Program-made: the position numbers and the translations under genes
NCBI GenBank assembly: GCA_040275305.1
Contig: JBEOJY010000053.1
Location: 1 to 64,000 of the forward strand
From: JBEOJY01 sp040275305
GTDB taxonomy: Bacteria; Pseudomonadota; Alphaproteobacteria; UBA9219
Direction: 5' to 3'
DNA: 64,000 nucleotides
The notes under the pieces: model-generated
Told to the model about the DNA's origin: nothing
Database searches by the model: none
Seen by the model: the letters and a program-made list of their open reading frames with translations, nothing else
Shown: positions 1 through 9,248 of the stretch, in pieces
Position numbering within the stretch: the first letter of the stretch is position 1
Layout of the letters: each line of letters opens with the position of its first letter

Positions 1-1
1 G

Positions 2-727
2 GATGGCAGGTTTCTGGCGGTGTCATGTCCGGTGATTCTGGCGGCCAAGGGCATTGTCCAGAAAGGCGCTTGCTTGCTGAGTGAGGCGGTCGCGCAGGTT
101 CTGCACGATCACCCGTTGGCGATTTTGTCGGGGCCGAGTTTTGCCAGCGAAGTGGCGCGGGATTTGCCTACGGCTTTGGTATTGGCTTGTCGGGATGCTT
201 CTGTGGGCGAGACTCTGGTTGACGCGATGGGGCGTCCTGAGTTTCGGCTATATCTTACTGACGATATCGTTGGCGCCCAGTTAGGCGGCGCTCTTAAGAA
301 TGTTTTGGCGATAGCCTGTGGAATAGTGACCGGGCGTGAGATGGGAGACAACGCGCGCGCAGCGCTGGTGACTCGTGGGCTGGCCGAGATGACGCGGCTG
401 GGCGTGGCCATGGGGGCCAGTGCGCGGACTTTGGCGGGACTGTCGGGGCTCGGCGATTTGGTTCTGACGTGCTCCAGCCTGCAATCGCGCAATATGTCTC
501 TTGGCGTTGAGCTTGGACGAGGTCGCGCTTTGGCGGATATCGTCGCGGGTCGCGTGAGCGTGGCGGAAGGGCTTTATTCCGCGTCGGCGGCGGTCGAGAT
601 GGCGCGGCGGTTTCAGGTGGATATGCCCATCGTTTCCGCCGTTCATGCTATCGTTAACCAAGGCGCGGAGATAGGCGCGACCATTCGCGAGTTGTTGGCG
701 AGGCCAGTGCGGCGCGAAGATGTTTAA
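2..727 (+). CDS. gpsA: Glycerol-3-phosphate dehydrogenase [NAD(P)+], C-terminal part (5' end outside window)
   Basis: The product reduces dihydroxyacetone phosphate to sn-glycerol 3-phosphate for phospholipid synthesis in the cytosol. The open frame runs in from the left edge, so the N-terminal Rossmann motif is missing and the GTG at 20 is an internal valine. Family landmarks are visible in order: AKGI near the start, GPSFASEVARDLPTALVLA, the LKNVLAIACGIVTG helix with the catalytic lysine, GDNARAALVTRGLAEM, and the LSGLGDLVLTCSS loop. The end matches the usual GpsA length, so the gene looks intact. The EVE-domain gene follows 16 bases downstream on the same strand and clpS overlaps that, suggesting one transcript. 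Confidence 0.95.
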   Translation, partial: DGRFLAVSCPVILAAKGIVQKGACLLSEAVAQVLHDHPLAILSGPSFASEVARDLPTALVLACRDASVGETLVDAMGRPEFRLYLTDDIVGAQLGGALKNVLAIACGIVTGREMGDNARAALVTRGLAEMTRLGVAMGASARTLAGLSGLGDLVLTCSSLQSRNMSLGVELGRGRALADIVAGRVSVAEGLYSASAAVEMARRFQVDMPIVSAVHAIVNQGAEIGATIRELLARPVRREDV

Positions 728-743
728 ACCAGCGGGATGAGAC

Positions 744-1160
744 ATGCGGTTTTGGCTTATGAAATCGGAGCCTGAAACCTATTCGTGGGACAGGCTTGTC
801 AAGGAGCGGCGCACGAGCTGGGACGGCGTGCGCAACCATCAAGCTAACGCCAACATGAAGGCGATGGGGGTTGGAGATCAGGCATTCTTTTATCATTCCG
901 TCACGCAGAAGGCGGTTGTCGGCATCGTGAAGATTTCGGGCTTGTGGCATCTTGATCCTAAGGATGCGCAGAAGCGTTTTGGCATGGTCGAGGTCGAGCC
1001 TGTATGCGCGTTGAAGAATCCAGTTTCGTTGGCACTCATCAAAGAGACGGCGGCTTTGAAGGGCATGATTTTCGTTCGGCAGGGAAGATTGTCGGTGTCG
1101 CCCGTGTCGCCCGAAGAATGGCGTTGTATTCTCGCGCTGTCGGAACGGGCTAGAACATGA
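744..1160 (+). CDS. EVE domain protein (thymocyte nuclear protein 1-like)
   Basis: A 138-residue stand-alone EVE domain of the PUA-like superfamily. The family signature is clear: FWLMKSEPETYSWD at the start, then WDGVRNHQANANMK, FFYHS and a KISG strand. EVE domains bind modified bases in nucleic acids; the ligand and cellular role of this bacterial branch are not settled, so only a nucleic-acid binding role is inferred. The start codon follows a GGGATGAGAC stretch that can serve as ribosome binding site. The stop codon overlaps the clpS start (ATGA), so the two are probably translationally coupled. In alphaproteobacteria this family is often found beside housekeeping genes, as here. Confidence 0.9.
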   Translation: MRFWLMKSEPETYSWDRLVKERRTSWDGVRNHQANANMKAMGVGDQAFFYHSVTQKAVVGIVKISGLWHLDPKDAQKRFGMVEVEPVCALKNPVSLALIKETAALKGMIFVRQGRLSVSPVSPEEWRCILALSERART

Positions 1161-1486
1161 CGGGTGGCGGCAATCAGGATGACCGCAGCGGCGGCGCGGT
1201 CGAAGTTGTCGTGCGGACGCAACTCAAGACTCACAAGCCTTCAATGTACAAGGTCATTCTGTTAAACGACGATTACACGCCGATGGAATTCGTGGTGCAG
1301 GTGCTTGAATCCGTATTTAGCAAGCCGACGGAAGAGGCTATGCGCATTATGCTGCAGGTGCATCAGAAGGGATCGGGAGTTTGCGGCGTCTATACTTATG
1401 AAGTGGCAGAAACCAAGGTTTCCATCGTCGTTGCGCTTGCCAAAGAGGCGGAGCAGCCGTTGCAGTGCGTGATGGAGAAGGCGTAG
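1157..1486 (+). CDS. clpS: ATP-dependent Clp protease adaptor ClpS
   Basis: ClpS delivers N-degron substrates to the ClpAP protease. The 109-residue product has the conserved core VILLNDDYTPMEFVVQVL, the MLQVHQKGSGVCGVYTYEVA segment with the ligand-pocket region, and the closing EQPLQCVMEKA typical of the family. The N-terminal 30 residues form the usual flexible tail. It overlaps the EVE gene by four bases (ATGA). clpA, which is commonly next to clpS, is not downstream: the TAG stop codon is itself the first bases of a palindromic repeat element (1484-1660), after which comes metE on the other strand. The clpA gene may have been separated by rearrangement. Confidence 0.96.
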   Translation: MTGGGNQDDRSGGAVEVVVRTQLKTHKPSMYKVILLNDDYTPMEFVVQVLESVFSKPTEEAMRIMLQVHQKGSGVCGVYTYEVAETKVSIVVALAKEAEQPLQCVMEKA

Positions 1487-1660
1487 TCTTGTAGAAAAAG
1501 AAAATGGGATGCCCGCCTTCGCGGGCATGACGCTTGTTTTTATTGAGAAATATTCCTCAACTAGCGCCGTTACACCCGTCCCCGCCTCCGCGAGGACAGG
1601 CTCCGGCGGGTGTCCGATGTGGTTTACGTGCCTGCCAAATGAGTTTTTCAGCAGACCGTA
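1484..1660. repeat. Palindromic intergenic element, family R1, copy a
   Basis: This 177-base element starts with TAGTCTTGTAGAAAAAG and ends with GTTTTTCAGCAGACCGTA, imperfect terminal inverted repeats of about 16 bases. Inside is the core GGGATGCCCGCCTTCGCGGG followed by CATGACG, then a GC-rich palindrome around 1580-1615. Very similar material occurs at 13321, 14757 and 24452. Its first three bases are the clpS stop codon. No coding capacity is evident; it resembles the small dispersed repeats known from alphaproteobacteria whose translation contains PAKAGIP. Confidence 0.85.
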
Positions 1661-1689
1661 AGGTGTTTTGAATAAGAATAATGATGTGG

Positions 1690-1766
1690 CGATCCAGAAT
1701 CACAAGATAGTACCCATATGACTCTGGATTGCTACGGCGCGGCAAGCCAGCTCGTCGCGATAACGG
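1690..1766. repeat. Degenerate palindromic repeat, family R3
   Basis: A short inverted structure in which GATCCAGAATCACAAGAT faces GACTCTGGATTGCTAC, followed by a decayed CTCGTCGCGATAACG end. The same GCAATCCAGAGTC / GACTCTGGATTGC pairing recurs at 17684, 61535 and 63456. It lies between R1 copy a and the 3' end of metE and carries no gene. Confidence 0.6.
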
Positions 1767-1799
1767 CCCTTGTTTTAAACTGCAGTTATCTAATTGTCT

Positions 1800-4145
1800 T
1801 CATACGCTCTCCGGGCGTTTGAGCGTGGCGCGGGTGGTCGGGAGTTTGTGCAGCTCACGGAGAGTCTTTGCTGCTGCGACCATGTTGGTTAGCGAAGTTT
1901 TGGTTTCGTCCCATCCGCGCGTTTTGAGTCCGCAATCCGGGTTAATCCAGAGCCTGTCCATCGGCAGGAGGCTGGCGGCGCGTTCGAGCAGCGCGATCAT
2001 TTCATCGACTGTCGGCACACGCGGGCTGTGGATATCGTAGACGCCGGGGCCAATGCCGTTCGGATATTTGAAATTCACAAAGGCATCGAGCAGTTCGAGC
2101 TTCGACCGCGCGGTTTCGATGGAGATGACGTCGGCATCCATGTCGGCGATGGAGGCCATGATATCGTTGAACTCCGAATAGCACATATGCGTATGAATCT
2201 GTGTGCCGTCCTTGACGCCCGATGAGGCGAGGCGGAAGCATTCGACGGCCCATGCCAGATAGGCGGCGCGTTCGGACGTAACAAGTGGCAGTCCTTCGCG
2301 GATGGCTGGCTCGTCGATTTGGATCACGGAAATTCCTGCTTTTTCTAGATCCCCCACTTCGTCGCGGATGGCGAGCGCTATCTGGCGGCAGGTTTGGGCG
2401 CGTGGCTGGTCATCTCGCACGAAGGACCATTGGAGAATTGTCACTGGGCCTGTCAGCATTCCTTTGACAGGTTGCGAGGTCAGCGACTGCGCGAAGCTGG
2501 ACCACCTTACGGTCATGGGACCTTTGCGCGCCACGTCACCGAAAATAATCGGCGGTTTGACGCCGCGCGAGCCGTAGGACTGGACCCAGCCGTTTTCCGT
2601 GAAGGCGAAACCTTCCAGCAATTCGCCGAAATATTCGACCATGTCGTTGCGTTCGAATTCTCCGTGCACGAGCACGTCGAGGCCGACTTCTTCCTGCCAT
2701 TGGATGGCTTCGCGGATTTCCTTTTCAAGGTAGCTTTCGTATTCCGCAGTCGTTTTTTGCCCTTTCTTCCACGCGGCGCGCGCGGCGCGGACCGCCTGCG
2801 TTTGCGGGAACGAACCGATGGTGGTGGTGGGAAGTCCGGGCAATTGCAGAATTCGAGCTTGCTCTTGACGTCTGATCGCAAAGGGATTGGCGCGGCGGGT
2901 TTGTTCCGGCGCGATCATGCCGAGGCGATGGCGCATGACGGGGTTCTGGGTGCGCGACGAGGATCTGCGCGAGGCGAGCGCCATGCGGGCTTCTTGCAGC
3001 TTGCCACGCGCGGCGGATTCGGCGCTGTTGCCGCGCAATGTTTGCGCGAGCGTGACAATTTCATCAAGTTTCTGCACAGAGAAAGCTAGCCAGCTTTTTA
3101 GTTCTTCGTCGAGTTTAGTTTCGGCGGAGAGGTCTATAGGACTGTGTAATAGCGAACAGCTGGGGCCGACCCAGATACGATCCTTGCCGAGTTTGCTGGT
3201 CGCATGGCGAAGAAGATCCAGCGAGCGGTCGAGGTCATTGCGCCAGATGTTGCGTCCATCGACGATGCCCATCGACAGGATGGTATTGCCTTTCGCCATC
3301 GCCATCAGGGCGGGTTCTAGCTGATCCGGCGCGCGAGATAGATCGAGATGGAGCGCTTCGACGGGCAGGTTATATATGTAGGAGCGATTTTGCGTGACGG
3401 TGCCGAAATACGTGGTTAGGGCGATTTTTGGCCTGTTGGGAAGCTTCGAAAACGCTTCGTAGGCCTGTTTGATGGCCGCTTCGGTGTCGGTCTGCGCGTC
3501 GAGGACAAGCACGGGTTCGTCGATCTGCACCCATGGAGCGCCCGCTTCGGCCAATTTTTTTAGCGTTTCCACATAGACGGGAAGAAGTTGCGGCAAAAGA
3601 TCAAGCGCATTTTTTCCATCGCGGCGCTTGCCCAGTTTCAGGAAGCTTACGGGGCCAAGCAGGACAGGTCGAGTCACGATGCCGAGCGCCTTAGCTTCCA
3701 GAAATTCGTCGAGCGGTTTGCAGGAGTTCAGGCTAAAGGTTTGATGCGCTTCGAAGACGGGGACAATATAATGGTAGTTTGTGTCGAACCATTTGGTCAT
3801 TTCGAGCGCTGGAACGTCGAGGATAGCGCCGGAAGACATGCGGTTCTGGCGCCCCCTCGCCATGGCGAAATAGGCGGTGAGTCCTTGCATGTTTCGATAG
3901 GCGTCCGGAATGGCCCCGGTCATCGCGATCATGTCCAGCACATGGTCGTAGAGCGAAAAGTCGTTCGAAGGGATGTGATCCAGTCCCGCGTTTTTCTGGA
4001 TTGTCCAGTGGCGCGCGCGCAGTTCCTGCGCCGCTTTGAGCAAAGATTCTTCGGATGTCTTGCCTTGCCAGAAGCTTTCGAGCGCCGTTTTGCATTCGCG
4101 ACGCAGGCCGAGACGGGGAAAACCAAGGTTGGTGGCTAGGGACAT
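1800..4145 (-). CDS. metE: Cobalamin-independent methionine synthase
   Basis: MetE transfers the methyl group of 5-methyltetrahydropteroyl-triglutamate to homocysteine, the last step of methionine synthesis, in the cytosol. At 781 residues it has the usual full length: the N-terminal barrel starts LGFPRLGLRREC, and the C-terminal catalytic barrel begins near residue 435 with TTTIGSFPQT. The zinc ligands are present in HTHMCYSEF (about residue 650) and NPDCGLKTRGW (about 735). It is a single gene, opposite to clpS and divergent from the large repeat protein. I saw no cobalamin or SAM riboswitch motif in the 530 bases upstream. The ribosome binding site is weak (AAGG 12 bases upstream). Confidence 0.98.
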   Translation of the reverse strand: MSLATNLGFPRLGLRRECKTALESFWQGKTSEESLLKAAQELRARHWTIQKNAGLDHIPSNDFSLYDHVLDMIAMTGAIPDAYRNMQGLTAYFAMARGRQNRMSSGAILDVPALEMTKWFDTNYHYIVPVFEAHQTFSLNSCKPLDEFLEAKALGIVTRPVLLGPVSFLKLGKRRDGKNALDLLPQLLPVYVETLKKLAEAGAPWVQIDEPVLVLDAQTDTEAAIKQAYEAFSKLPNRPKIALTTYFGTVTQNRSYIYNLPVEALHLDLSRAPDQLEPALMAMAKGNTILSMGIVDGRNIWRNDLDRSLDLLRHATSKLGKDRIWVGPSCSLLHSPIDLSAETKLDEELKSWLAFSVQKLDEIVTLAQTLRGNSAESAARGKLQEARMALASRRSSSRTQNPVMRHRLGMIAPEQTRRANPFAIRRQEQARILQLPGLPTTTIGSFPQTQAVRAARAAWKKGQKTTAEYESYLEKEIREAIQWQEEVGLDVLVHGEFERNDMVEYFGELLEGFAFTENGWVQSYGSRGVKPPIIFGDVARKGPMTVRWSSFAQSLTSQPVKGMLTGPVTILQWSFVRDDQPRAQTCRQIALAIRDEVGDLEKAGISVIQIDEPAIREGLPLVTSERAAYLAWAVECFRLASSGVKDGTQIHTHMCYSEFNDIMASIADMDADVISIETARSKLELLDAFVNFKYPNGIGPGVYDIHSPRVPTVDEMIALLERAASLLPMDRLWINPDCGLKTRGWDETKTSLTNMVAAAKTLRELHKLPTTRATLKRPESV

Positions 4146-4675
4146 GGGGGAAGGTACCTTACAAGATCGTGGACAGGTTCAAGGGGTTAAATCGGCCGAC
4201 AGTCTAGCGCAGACGTGAGGAAATTGCAGAATATTTTCATGTTGCTTAGAATGCTTGAAAACTCGAAAGAGCAAGAATGGCTGTTTTCGCGAGGAGCTTC
4301 CTTAAACGCGACGAATCCATGATGCTTACCGCCATGCTCTGTGTAAGATGCTATAGCGAGTTGCGGATTATTTGGGATTTTCAGGCGCATGGATCATGTG
4401 CCCAATTACAGCTCAAGAGTTGTTGTCATCGCGCGCGAAGCGATTAAGATTCGTAACAATCGTCCTTTGTGGTTCTGGATTGCTTTGTTGGCGTTGCCTC
4501 CTCGCAAATGACAGCTTTTCATGTGCGACAGGCACACTGTTTTTCCGGTAGTTGTTGGTTTTGCTGCCACGCTTGTTAACAATTGCCCGATTGTCGGCTT
4601 ATGGCTATCGACACTTGCGGGCAATGCCGTTAGAAGAGTGTGGATAATCGATTCGATGCAGGTATCTTCAGGCTC
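4146..4675. other. Gene-free divergent region between metE and the repeat protein
   Basis: This 530-base stretch has no convincing gene. It holds promoter space for two divergent genes plus decayed copies of the R3 repeat: a fragment at about 4282-4325 (CGCGAGGAGCTTCCTT) and a fuller one at 4421-4515. Short frames exist on both strands but have no ribosome binding sites or recognisable products. I found no riboswitch consensus. Confidence 0.6.
4421..4515. repeat. Degenerate palindromic repeat, family R3
   Basis: GTTGTCATCGCGCGCGAAGC on the left and TTGCCTCCTCGCAAATGACA on the right are imperfect inverted copies, with TTCTGGATTGC between them. The layout is the same as in the well-preserved copy at 63456-63573. 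It is non-coding. Confidence 0.6.
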
Positions 4676-7600
4676 ATGTCTCTCACGTTGCGATCGCAGA
4701 TAAGCTGGTTAGCGGTGGCCTCTGTCTTGGCCGTCGGTGCGGTTCCGTTCGCGCCGTGCGCGTATGGCGCTGCGGTTGAAACATACGTTGATCACGCATT
4801 GCCTGTTCCCATGTTGGCTCCTGGCAACAGTTGGACAAGCGAGCCAGTGCGACCCGGCGATATCACAATGCGCGATGTGTTGCGCACTTATGCCAAGAAG
4901 AAACCGTCCGTGAAAAGCACCTCGCATGATGCTGCCATGCCGGGGATGGCTGCGCCGCCCTTGCTAGCGCCCGTAGCGAGGCCCAGCACATCGCGCGAAA
5001 TGATGATGCAAGGCATGCGTTCGGTCTTGCGCCCTACGAACGTCATCCCTTCTGTTCCGACGACGGTCGCGCGATCGGTCGCTTCGCAAAACGCGCCCGC
5101 CGCGTCGGGGCTGCAACGGGAGCTGGCTGGTTTGATTGGAAGCTCCGCAGATCTCCCTTCTTCCTCATCCCCTGTGATGCAGGGTAAGCTGGCGGTTGGG
5201 CCGTCTGCAACTCCGGTGACGGTTGACGGCGTTCAGTATCAGCCAGGGCAAGAGCCGCGAGCTTTGGGGCATGCCTCCATGCCGCAATTGCGTGGCGGTT
5301 CCGTTGGGGGCGCAACGACTTCTGCGGTTGTGGCGCCGTATCCGCAGCCGGATGCCCGTGGCGCAGGGGTTTTGCCTGCTGGCCCACAATGCGCTGGACG
5401 CGCGACAGCGTGGGTGAAGTCTTGCGTTGAGGCTGGCTATCCGGAGGCTTTTGTCGGACAGATTCGCGGTGAGACCCGTACGGGGTGTGATGGCGGAGGA
5501 TTGCGGGATGTTTGGGTTTCGAACACGTGTTCCCCTCCCGGAGACAGGGTTGAGAGGCGCGCTGCGACGGTACCTCTGGAGACAGGATTGCGCGGCGCAG
5601 AATCGGTGCGCGCGCAGGCTGATCTGCCCGTTTTGGCTTCGGCAAGTTTGACTTCGTCCGTATCTTCAGTAGCTTCGGGCGCTGTCGCGGCGAAGTGCGG
5701 GGCTGCGAATGGGGCGGCGGTTTCACGACGGCCTGTGGCAGAGTTTTGCGATTCGGGACAGGCGACCGAAGTTTCAGGCGATGGGCCGTGGCGATGGTCG
5801 TGCAAGGGGGCAAGCGGCGGCATGACGGTCAGTTGCGCGGCTTCCTACGCTCAGGACAGTAGACCGGAAAGTAAAGTAGAAATGGCGGTTGTGTCTTCCG
5901 TGACCGCGCCGCCCAGTGTTTCGGTAACGGGCATTGTTTCGCAAAATCTAGATGACCGGGACAAAAGCGGTAAGATTCTGGATGGGCGCTGTGGGACGGC
6001 AATAGATATTGGTGTCGATCGTGCGCCGTCCGCAAATCTTTGCGCGCAAGGCGTTGCCAGCAGGGTCAGCGGGGAAGGGCCATGGAGTTGGGCCTGTTCC
6101 GGATCGAACGGCGGGGCGGCTGCGGCTTGTTTTGCGCCGAAGAAGTCGGATGGATTCTGCGGTTCTTCTCATGGCGGTTCCTTTGACAAGATGCCAATGG
6201 CTGGGCTCTGCGGCGGTGGTTATGCGAGCGCCGTGACCGGTGACGGGCCATGGAATTGGGCATGTTCCGGGCTGCATGGCGGCGAGGCGGCGACTTGTTC
6301 GGCAACGCGCGTCGTTAATGCTGTCTGCGGTTCCGCTTCACTGACGGGGCATCGCAAAGTTCCTGCGGATCAGCTTTGCAGCGTGGGGCAACCTTCTTCG
6401 GTCGTGGGCAGCGGTCCGTGGTCGTGGTCATGTTCTGGGTCCCATGGGGGATCGCAGGTGGCCTGTTCCTCCCCCATTTTGCTTGACGGCAAGTGCGGCG
6501 AAGCCAATGGCGTTGCGCTTCCTTCCGCTCCTTCCGAGAATCTTTGCGCCAAAGGATCAGCTGCGCGCGTGTCGGGCGACGGCCCGTGGATGTGGAGCTG
6601 TCTTGGCTCTGACGGTGGCGATAGCGAGACCTGCACGGCTCCGCGCAAGCAAGAGCCCGTGGTTTCTGCGGTTGCTCCATCTACAACTTCCGCGACAGTT
6701 TTGGATCCTTCGCAGGGCAAAAAGAAAGAGGTCGTCACTGCGTCTGGCGCGGTTGCAGGGTTGGGGATGTGCGGCTCGGCTGCGGAACTTGCGGCGCTCG
6801 TCGCGCCCGACAATAATCTTTGCGCGCGAGGAAGCGCGGGCAATGTAAGCGGCGCCGGGCCGTGGAATTGGACATGTAAAGACGACACTGGCGTTTTGGA
6901 AACATGCTCGACTTTGTTTTTGGCTGCGCCTCCTGTTATTTTGGCTGGGCCTTCGGCGGCGGGCGTTGCCCACATTTCAGAATCCGCTCGCCCGGCAAGC
7001 GGCGAGCATGCGAGCGATGTTCCTGAAAGGAAGCCTTCCGTCCCAGCACATGGAGAAGTTGCAGGCGCTTTTTCCGGGGCGGACGCTATGCCTTCTCCAT
7101 TGCCAGCGCCTTCGGTTCCTGTGAGATCGGATCAGCCGGTTGCTCTTGTCGCGAAGTCTGATAAGGCGCATGCGGTTGCGGAAGTTAAGGCGGCTTGTGG
7201 TTCTTCTGGCGGACAAGGATTCTCGCAAGCTCCGACTGCCGGTTTGTGCGAGAGCGGCGCGGTGGCGGGCCTTGTGTCCGGGGATGGGCCGTGGACGTGG
7301 GAGTGTTCTAACAGTTCGAGCAAGGCATCGTGCACGGCGTTGAAGTTTACTCGCGGCACTTGCGGTTCCTCGAACGGCGCGATGCTTGATCGCGCCCCGC
7401 AGGCGGAGCTTTGCGCTGAAGGCAACGCGACGGAAGTTTATGGTTTTGGGCCGTGGTTGTGGACATGCGTTGGCGCGGGAGGCGGCGGAAGCTCTAGCTG
7501 CTCCACTGCGGCCATGCAGCAAGTACGGGTAGAAGGCGTTTGCGGAACGTCCGCGCAAGCGATTTTGTCGGAAGCGCCCAACACCAACCTTTGTGACGGT

Positions 7601-8827
7601 GGGCTTGCAAGTCCCGTGTATGGAAGCGGTCCGTGGACATGGACGTGTTCGGGCATGAATGGCGGGATTGCGAGTCCGTGTACGGCATTGAAGTCTATGT
7701 CCGGAGAGGCATCTGCGCCATCTGCTCCCGCTGCGGCGGTTGATGGTTACTGCGGCTCCGCGAACGGCATGGCCGTTTCGGAGCAGCCTGTTGAAGGCTT
7801 GTGCGCATCGGGAAGCCAGACTCGCATTGTCGGGGAAGGTCCGTGGAACTGGAACTGCATGGGGCTTAATGGCGGTATGAGCGTGAGTTGTACGGCATCA
7901 CTATTGCCTCCTCCACCGCTTGATGGGGCTTGCGGCAGCGCGAGCGGCGCCCCTGCGTTGGCGATGCCACAGGGCGGATTGTGCGCTTCGGGCATTAGCA
8001 GCGCGGTCAGTGGAAAGGGCCCGTGGACGTGGTCGTGTTCCGGCATTAACGGTGGCGGCGCGGTTGGTTGCGTCGCGCCCTTTGCTGGCATGAGCGCCGG
8101 GGCTAACGGCGCGATGCCTTCGCTCGTCGTGCCGTCTGAGACTATTCCGGACGCTCCGGCATCAGGCGACGGCGCAAATTCGCTTTTACCGCGCGGCGGT
8201 TCGTCTTCGCGCGATGTCGCCGTGGCTGCCCCTTTTCGGTCTTCGGGGGGGAATCGCCTTGTTACGCCGAGCCTAAAAGCTGAAGTGTTTCCTCCGCGTA
8301 AGCCAGATGTTGTCGCGCCGTATCCACAAGCGACGGTTGGTATTCCTTCCTCTCCATCGCGTCGTGAGAAAGAAGGGTTAGCCGCGCCGTTGCCGCCTGT
8401 TCGTTCGGCAGAGAGCCAAGCCCTGTCTCCGCCGACTTTGCGAGGTGGCAATCGGAAGTTGGGCAGCAGTTCCGCCGATGGCGATATGGCGATTGTTCCG
8501 GGAAATCACTTCGTTCTTGATGACGACGTGTCCGTAGTCGCTTTTGAGAACACTGACAGCAATCTCAACAACGACGCTGTGGAAATTCTTGATAAACTGG
8601 TCTCTGTTTTGACGGCTAACAAAGGCGTGCGCGTGACGTTGACGGCCTATGCCGGCAATAAGGATATTACTCCGCGCGATGCGCGTCGACTGTCACTTTC
8701 CCGTGGCCTTGCGGTACGCGACTATCTGTCGTCGAAGGGGATTGCGGCTGGAAGGATGGATGTGCGCGCTCTTGGCTCCAATGTTCCGAGCGGAGATCCC
8801 GATCGCGTCGATGTTCGAGCGAACTGA
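4676..8827 (+). CDS. Large exported protein with eleven four-cysteine GPWxWxC repeats and an OmpA-like C-terminus
   Basis: The chosen ATG (1383 residues) opens directly on a Sec signal peptide, MSLTLRSQIS followed by a hydrophobic stretch ending CAYGA; a GTG 36 bases upstream is the only longer alternative. A Pro/Ala/Ser-rich linker and a diverged four-cysteine segment (GPQCAGRATAW) come first. From about residue 340 to 1130 lie eleven repeats of about 50 residues with the pattern CGxxxG...P...LCxxG...V.G.GPWxWxC.G..GG....C, so 44 cysteines in all, presumably paired as disulfides in the periplasm or outside the cell. The last 110 residues look like an OmpA peptidoglycan-binding domain (DARRLSLSRGLAVRDYLSSK). 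The repeats are separated by low-complexity Pro/Ala/Ser linkers. Inference: a wall-anchored surface or envelope protein. The binding partner is unknown. It stands alone with no operon partner. Confidence 0.85.
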   Translation: MSLTLRSQISWLAVASVLAVGAVPFAPCAYGAAVETYVDHALPVPMLAPGNSWTSEPVRPGDITMRDVLRTYAKKKPSVKSTSHDAAMPGMAAPPLLAPVARPSTSREMMMQGMRSVLRPTNVIPSVPTTVARSVASQNAPAASGLQRELAGLIGSSADLPSSSSPVMQGKLAVGPSATPVTVDGVQYQPGQEPRALGHASMPQLRGGSVGGATTSAVVAPYPQPDARGAGVLPAGPQCAGRATAWVKSCVEAGYPEAFVGQIRGETRTGCDGGGLRDVWVSNTCSPPGDRVERRAATVPLETGLRGAESVRAQADLPVLASASLTSSVSSVASGAVAAKCGAANGAAVSRRPVAEFCDSGQATEVSGDGPWRWSCKGASGGMTVSCAASYAQDSRPESKVEMAVVSSVTAPPSVSVTGIVSQNLDDRDKSGKILDGRCGTAIDIGVDRAPSANLCAQGVASRVSGEGPWSWACSGSNGGAAAACFAPKKSDGFCGSSHGGSFDKMPMAGLCGGGYASAVTGDGPWNWACSGLHGGEAATCSATRVVNAVCGSASLTGHRKVPADQLCSVGQPSSVVGSGPWSWSCSGSHGGSQVACSSPILLDGKCGEANGVALPSAPSENLCAKGSAARVSGDGPWMWSCLGSDGGDSETCTAPRKQEPVVSAVAPSTTSATVLDPSQGKKKEVVTASGAVAGLGMCGSAAELAALVAPDNNLCARGSAGNVSGAGPWNWTCKDDTGVLETCSTLFLAAPPVILAGPSAAGVAHISESARPASGEHASDVPERKPSVPAHGEVAGAFSGADAMPSPLPAPSVPVRSDQPVALVAKSDKAHAVAEVKAACGSSGGQGFSQAPTAGLCESGAVAGLVSGDGPWTWECSNSSSKASCTALKFTRGTCGSSNGAMLDRAPQAELCAEGNATEVYGFGPWLWTCVGAGGGGSSSCSTAAMQQVRVEGVCGTSAQAILSEAPNTNLCDGGLASPVYGSGPWTWTCSGMNGGIASPCTALKSMSGEASAPSAPAAAVDGYCGSANGMAVSEQPVEGLCASGSQTRIVGEGPWNWNCMGLNGGMSVSCTASLLPPPPLDGACGSASGAPALAMPQGGLCASGISSAVSGKGPWTWSCSGINGGGAVGCVAPFAGMSAGANGAMPSLVVPSETIPDAPASGDGANSLLPRGGSSSRDVAVAAPFRSSGGNRLVTPSLKAEVFPPRKPDVVAPYPQATVGIPSSPSRREKEGLAAPLPPVRSAESQALSPPTLRGGNRKLGSSSADGDMAIVPGNHFVLDDDVSVVAFENTDSNLNNDAVEILDKLVSVLTANKGVRVTLTAYAGNKDITPRDARRLSLSRGLAVRDYLSSKGIAAGRMDVRALGSNVPSGDPDRVDVRAN

Positions 8828-9248
8828 TTCCAATTTTCTTTATGACTGAGCGCGGCGCGTATGATTGCTCGGAAAGAATTTTTCGAGCGATTGTTGCCGC
8901 AAAAAACGCCAAGTACCATACGCTGCTTTGTCGCAAGAACAAACCCTGACGACTCTGGATTTGCCGCGTCGTTTTCAGCCTTGCGAGCGGAAAACTCTTC
9001 GCAAAGACGCTGATTTTCATGTTTTTCTTGATCGGTCTTCACCATAACTCCGCTTGGGGGTTAAACTATATTTTTTGCGTCATATGATTTCGCAGCGCGT
9101 TCATTTGCTGCGCTGCATCAATTTTTGCGTGATTTTCAACAGCTTTTTTCGTTTTTTCCGGACGCGCACTTGCGCAACGCGGAATCGGTGGCTAGGCTTG
9201 CCTCCATCGCCTTGAAGGGTTGTTCATTGTTGAAGGGAGATTTATAGA
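8828..9248. other. Gene-free leader upstream of the ATP-citrate lyase operon
   Basis: This 421-base region has no gene. Its left half (about 8872-9013) is a decayed R3 repeat, with GACTCTGGATTTGCCGCG still readable. The right half is T-rich and should carry the promoter of the citrate lyase genes. Two small structures are visible: an inverted repeat GCAGCGC / GCGCTGC at 9092-9098 and 9110-9116, and a TTGAAGGG direct repeat just before the start codon. I cannot assign either to a regulator. Confidence 0.5.
8872..9013. repeat. Degenerate palindromic repeat, family R3
   Basis: The copy is recognised by GTCGCAAGAACAAACCCTGA and GACTCTGGATTTGCCG, which match the centre of the intact copy near 63500, and by a decayed CTCTTCGCAAAGAC right end. 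It carries no gene. Confidence 0.55.

Noticed and set aside
1484..1660. The direct and inverted repeats as a CRISPR array.
   Set aside because: Repeats are dispersed single copies with inverted arms; there are no regularly spaced repeats with unique spacers and no cas genes.
2394..3089. A 231-codon frame on the plus strand inside metE.
   Set aside because: It is a shadow of metE in another frame, has no ribosome binding site and no recognisable motif.
4146..4675. A cobalamin or SAM riboswitch upstream of metE.
   Set aside because: I looked for the conserved B12-box and SAM motifs on the minus strand and did not see them.
5043..8451. Several long minus-strand frames in the large repeat protein (up to 256 codons).
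   Set aside because: They arise from the repetitive GC-rich coding sequence of the plus-strand gene and show the same repeat periodicity.
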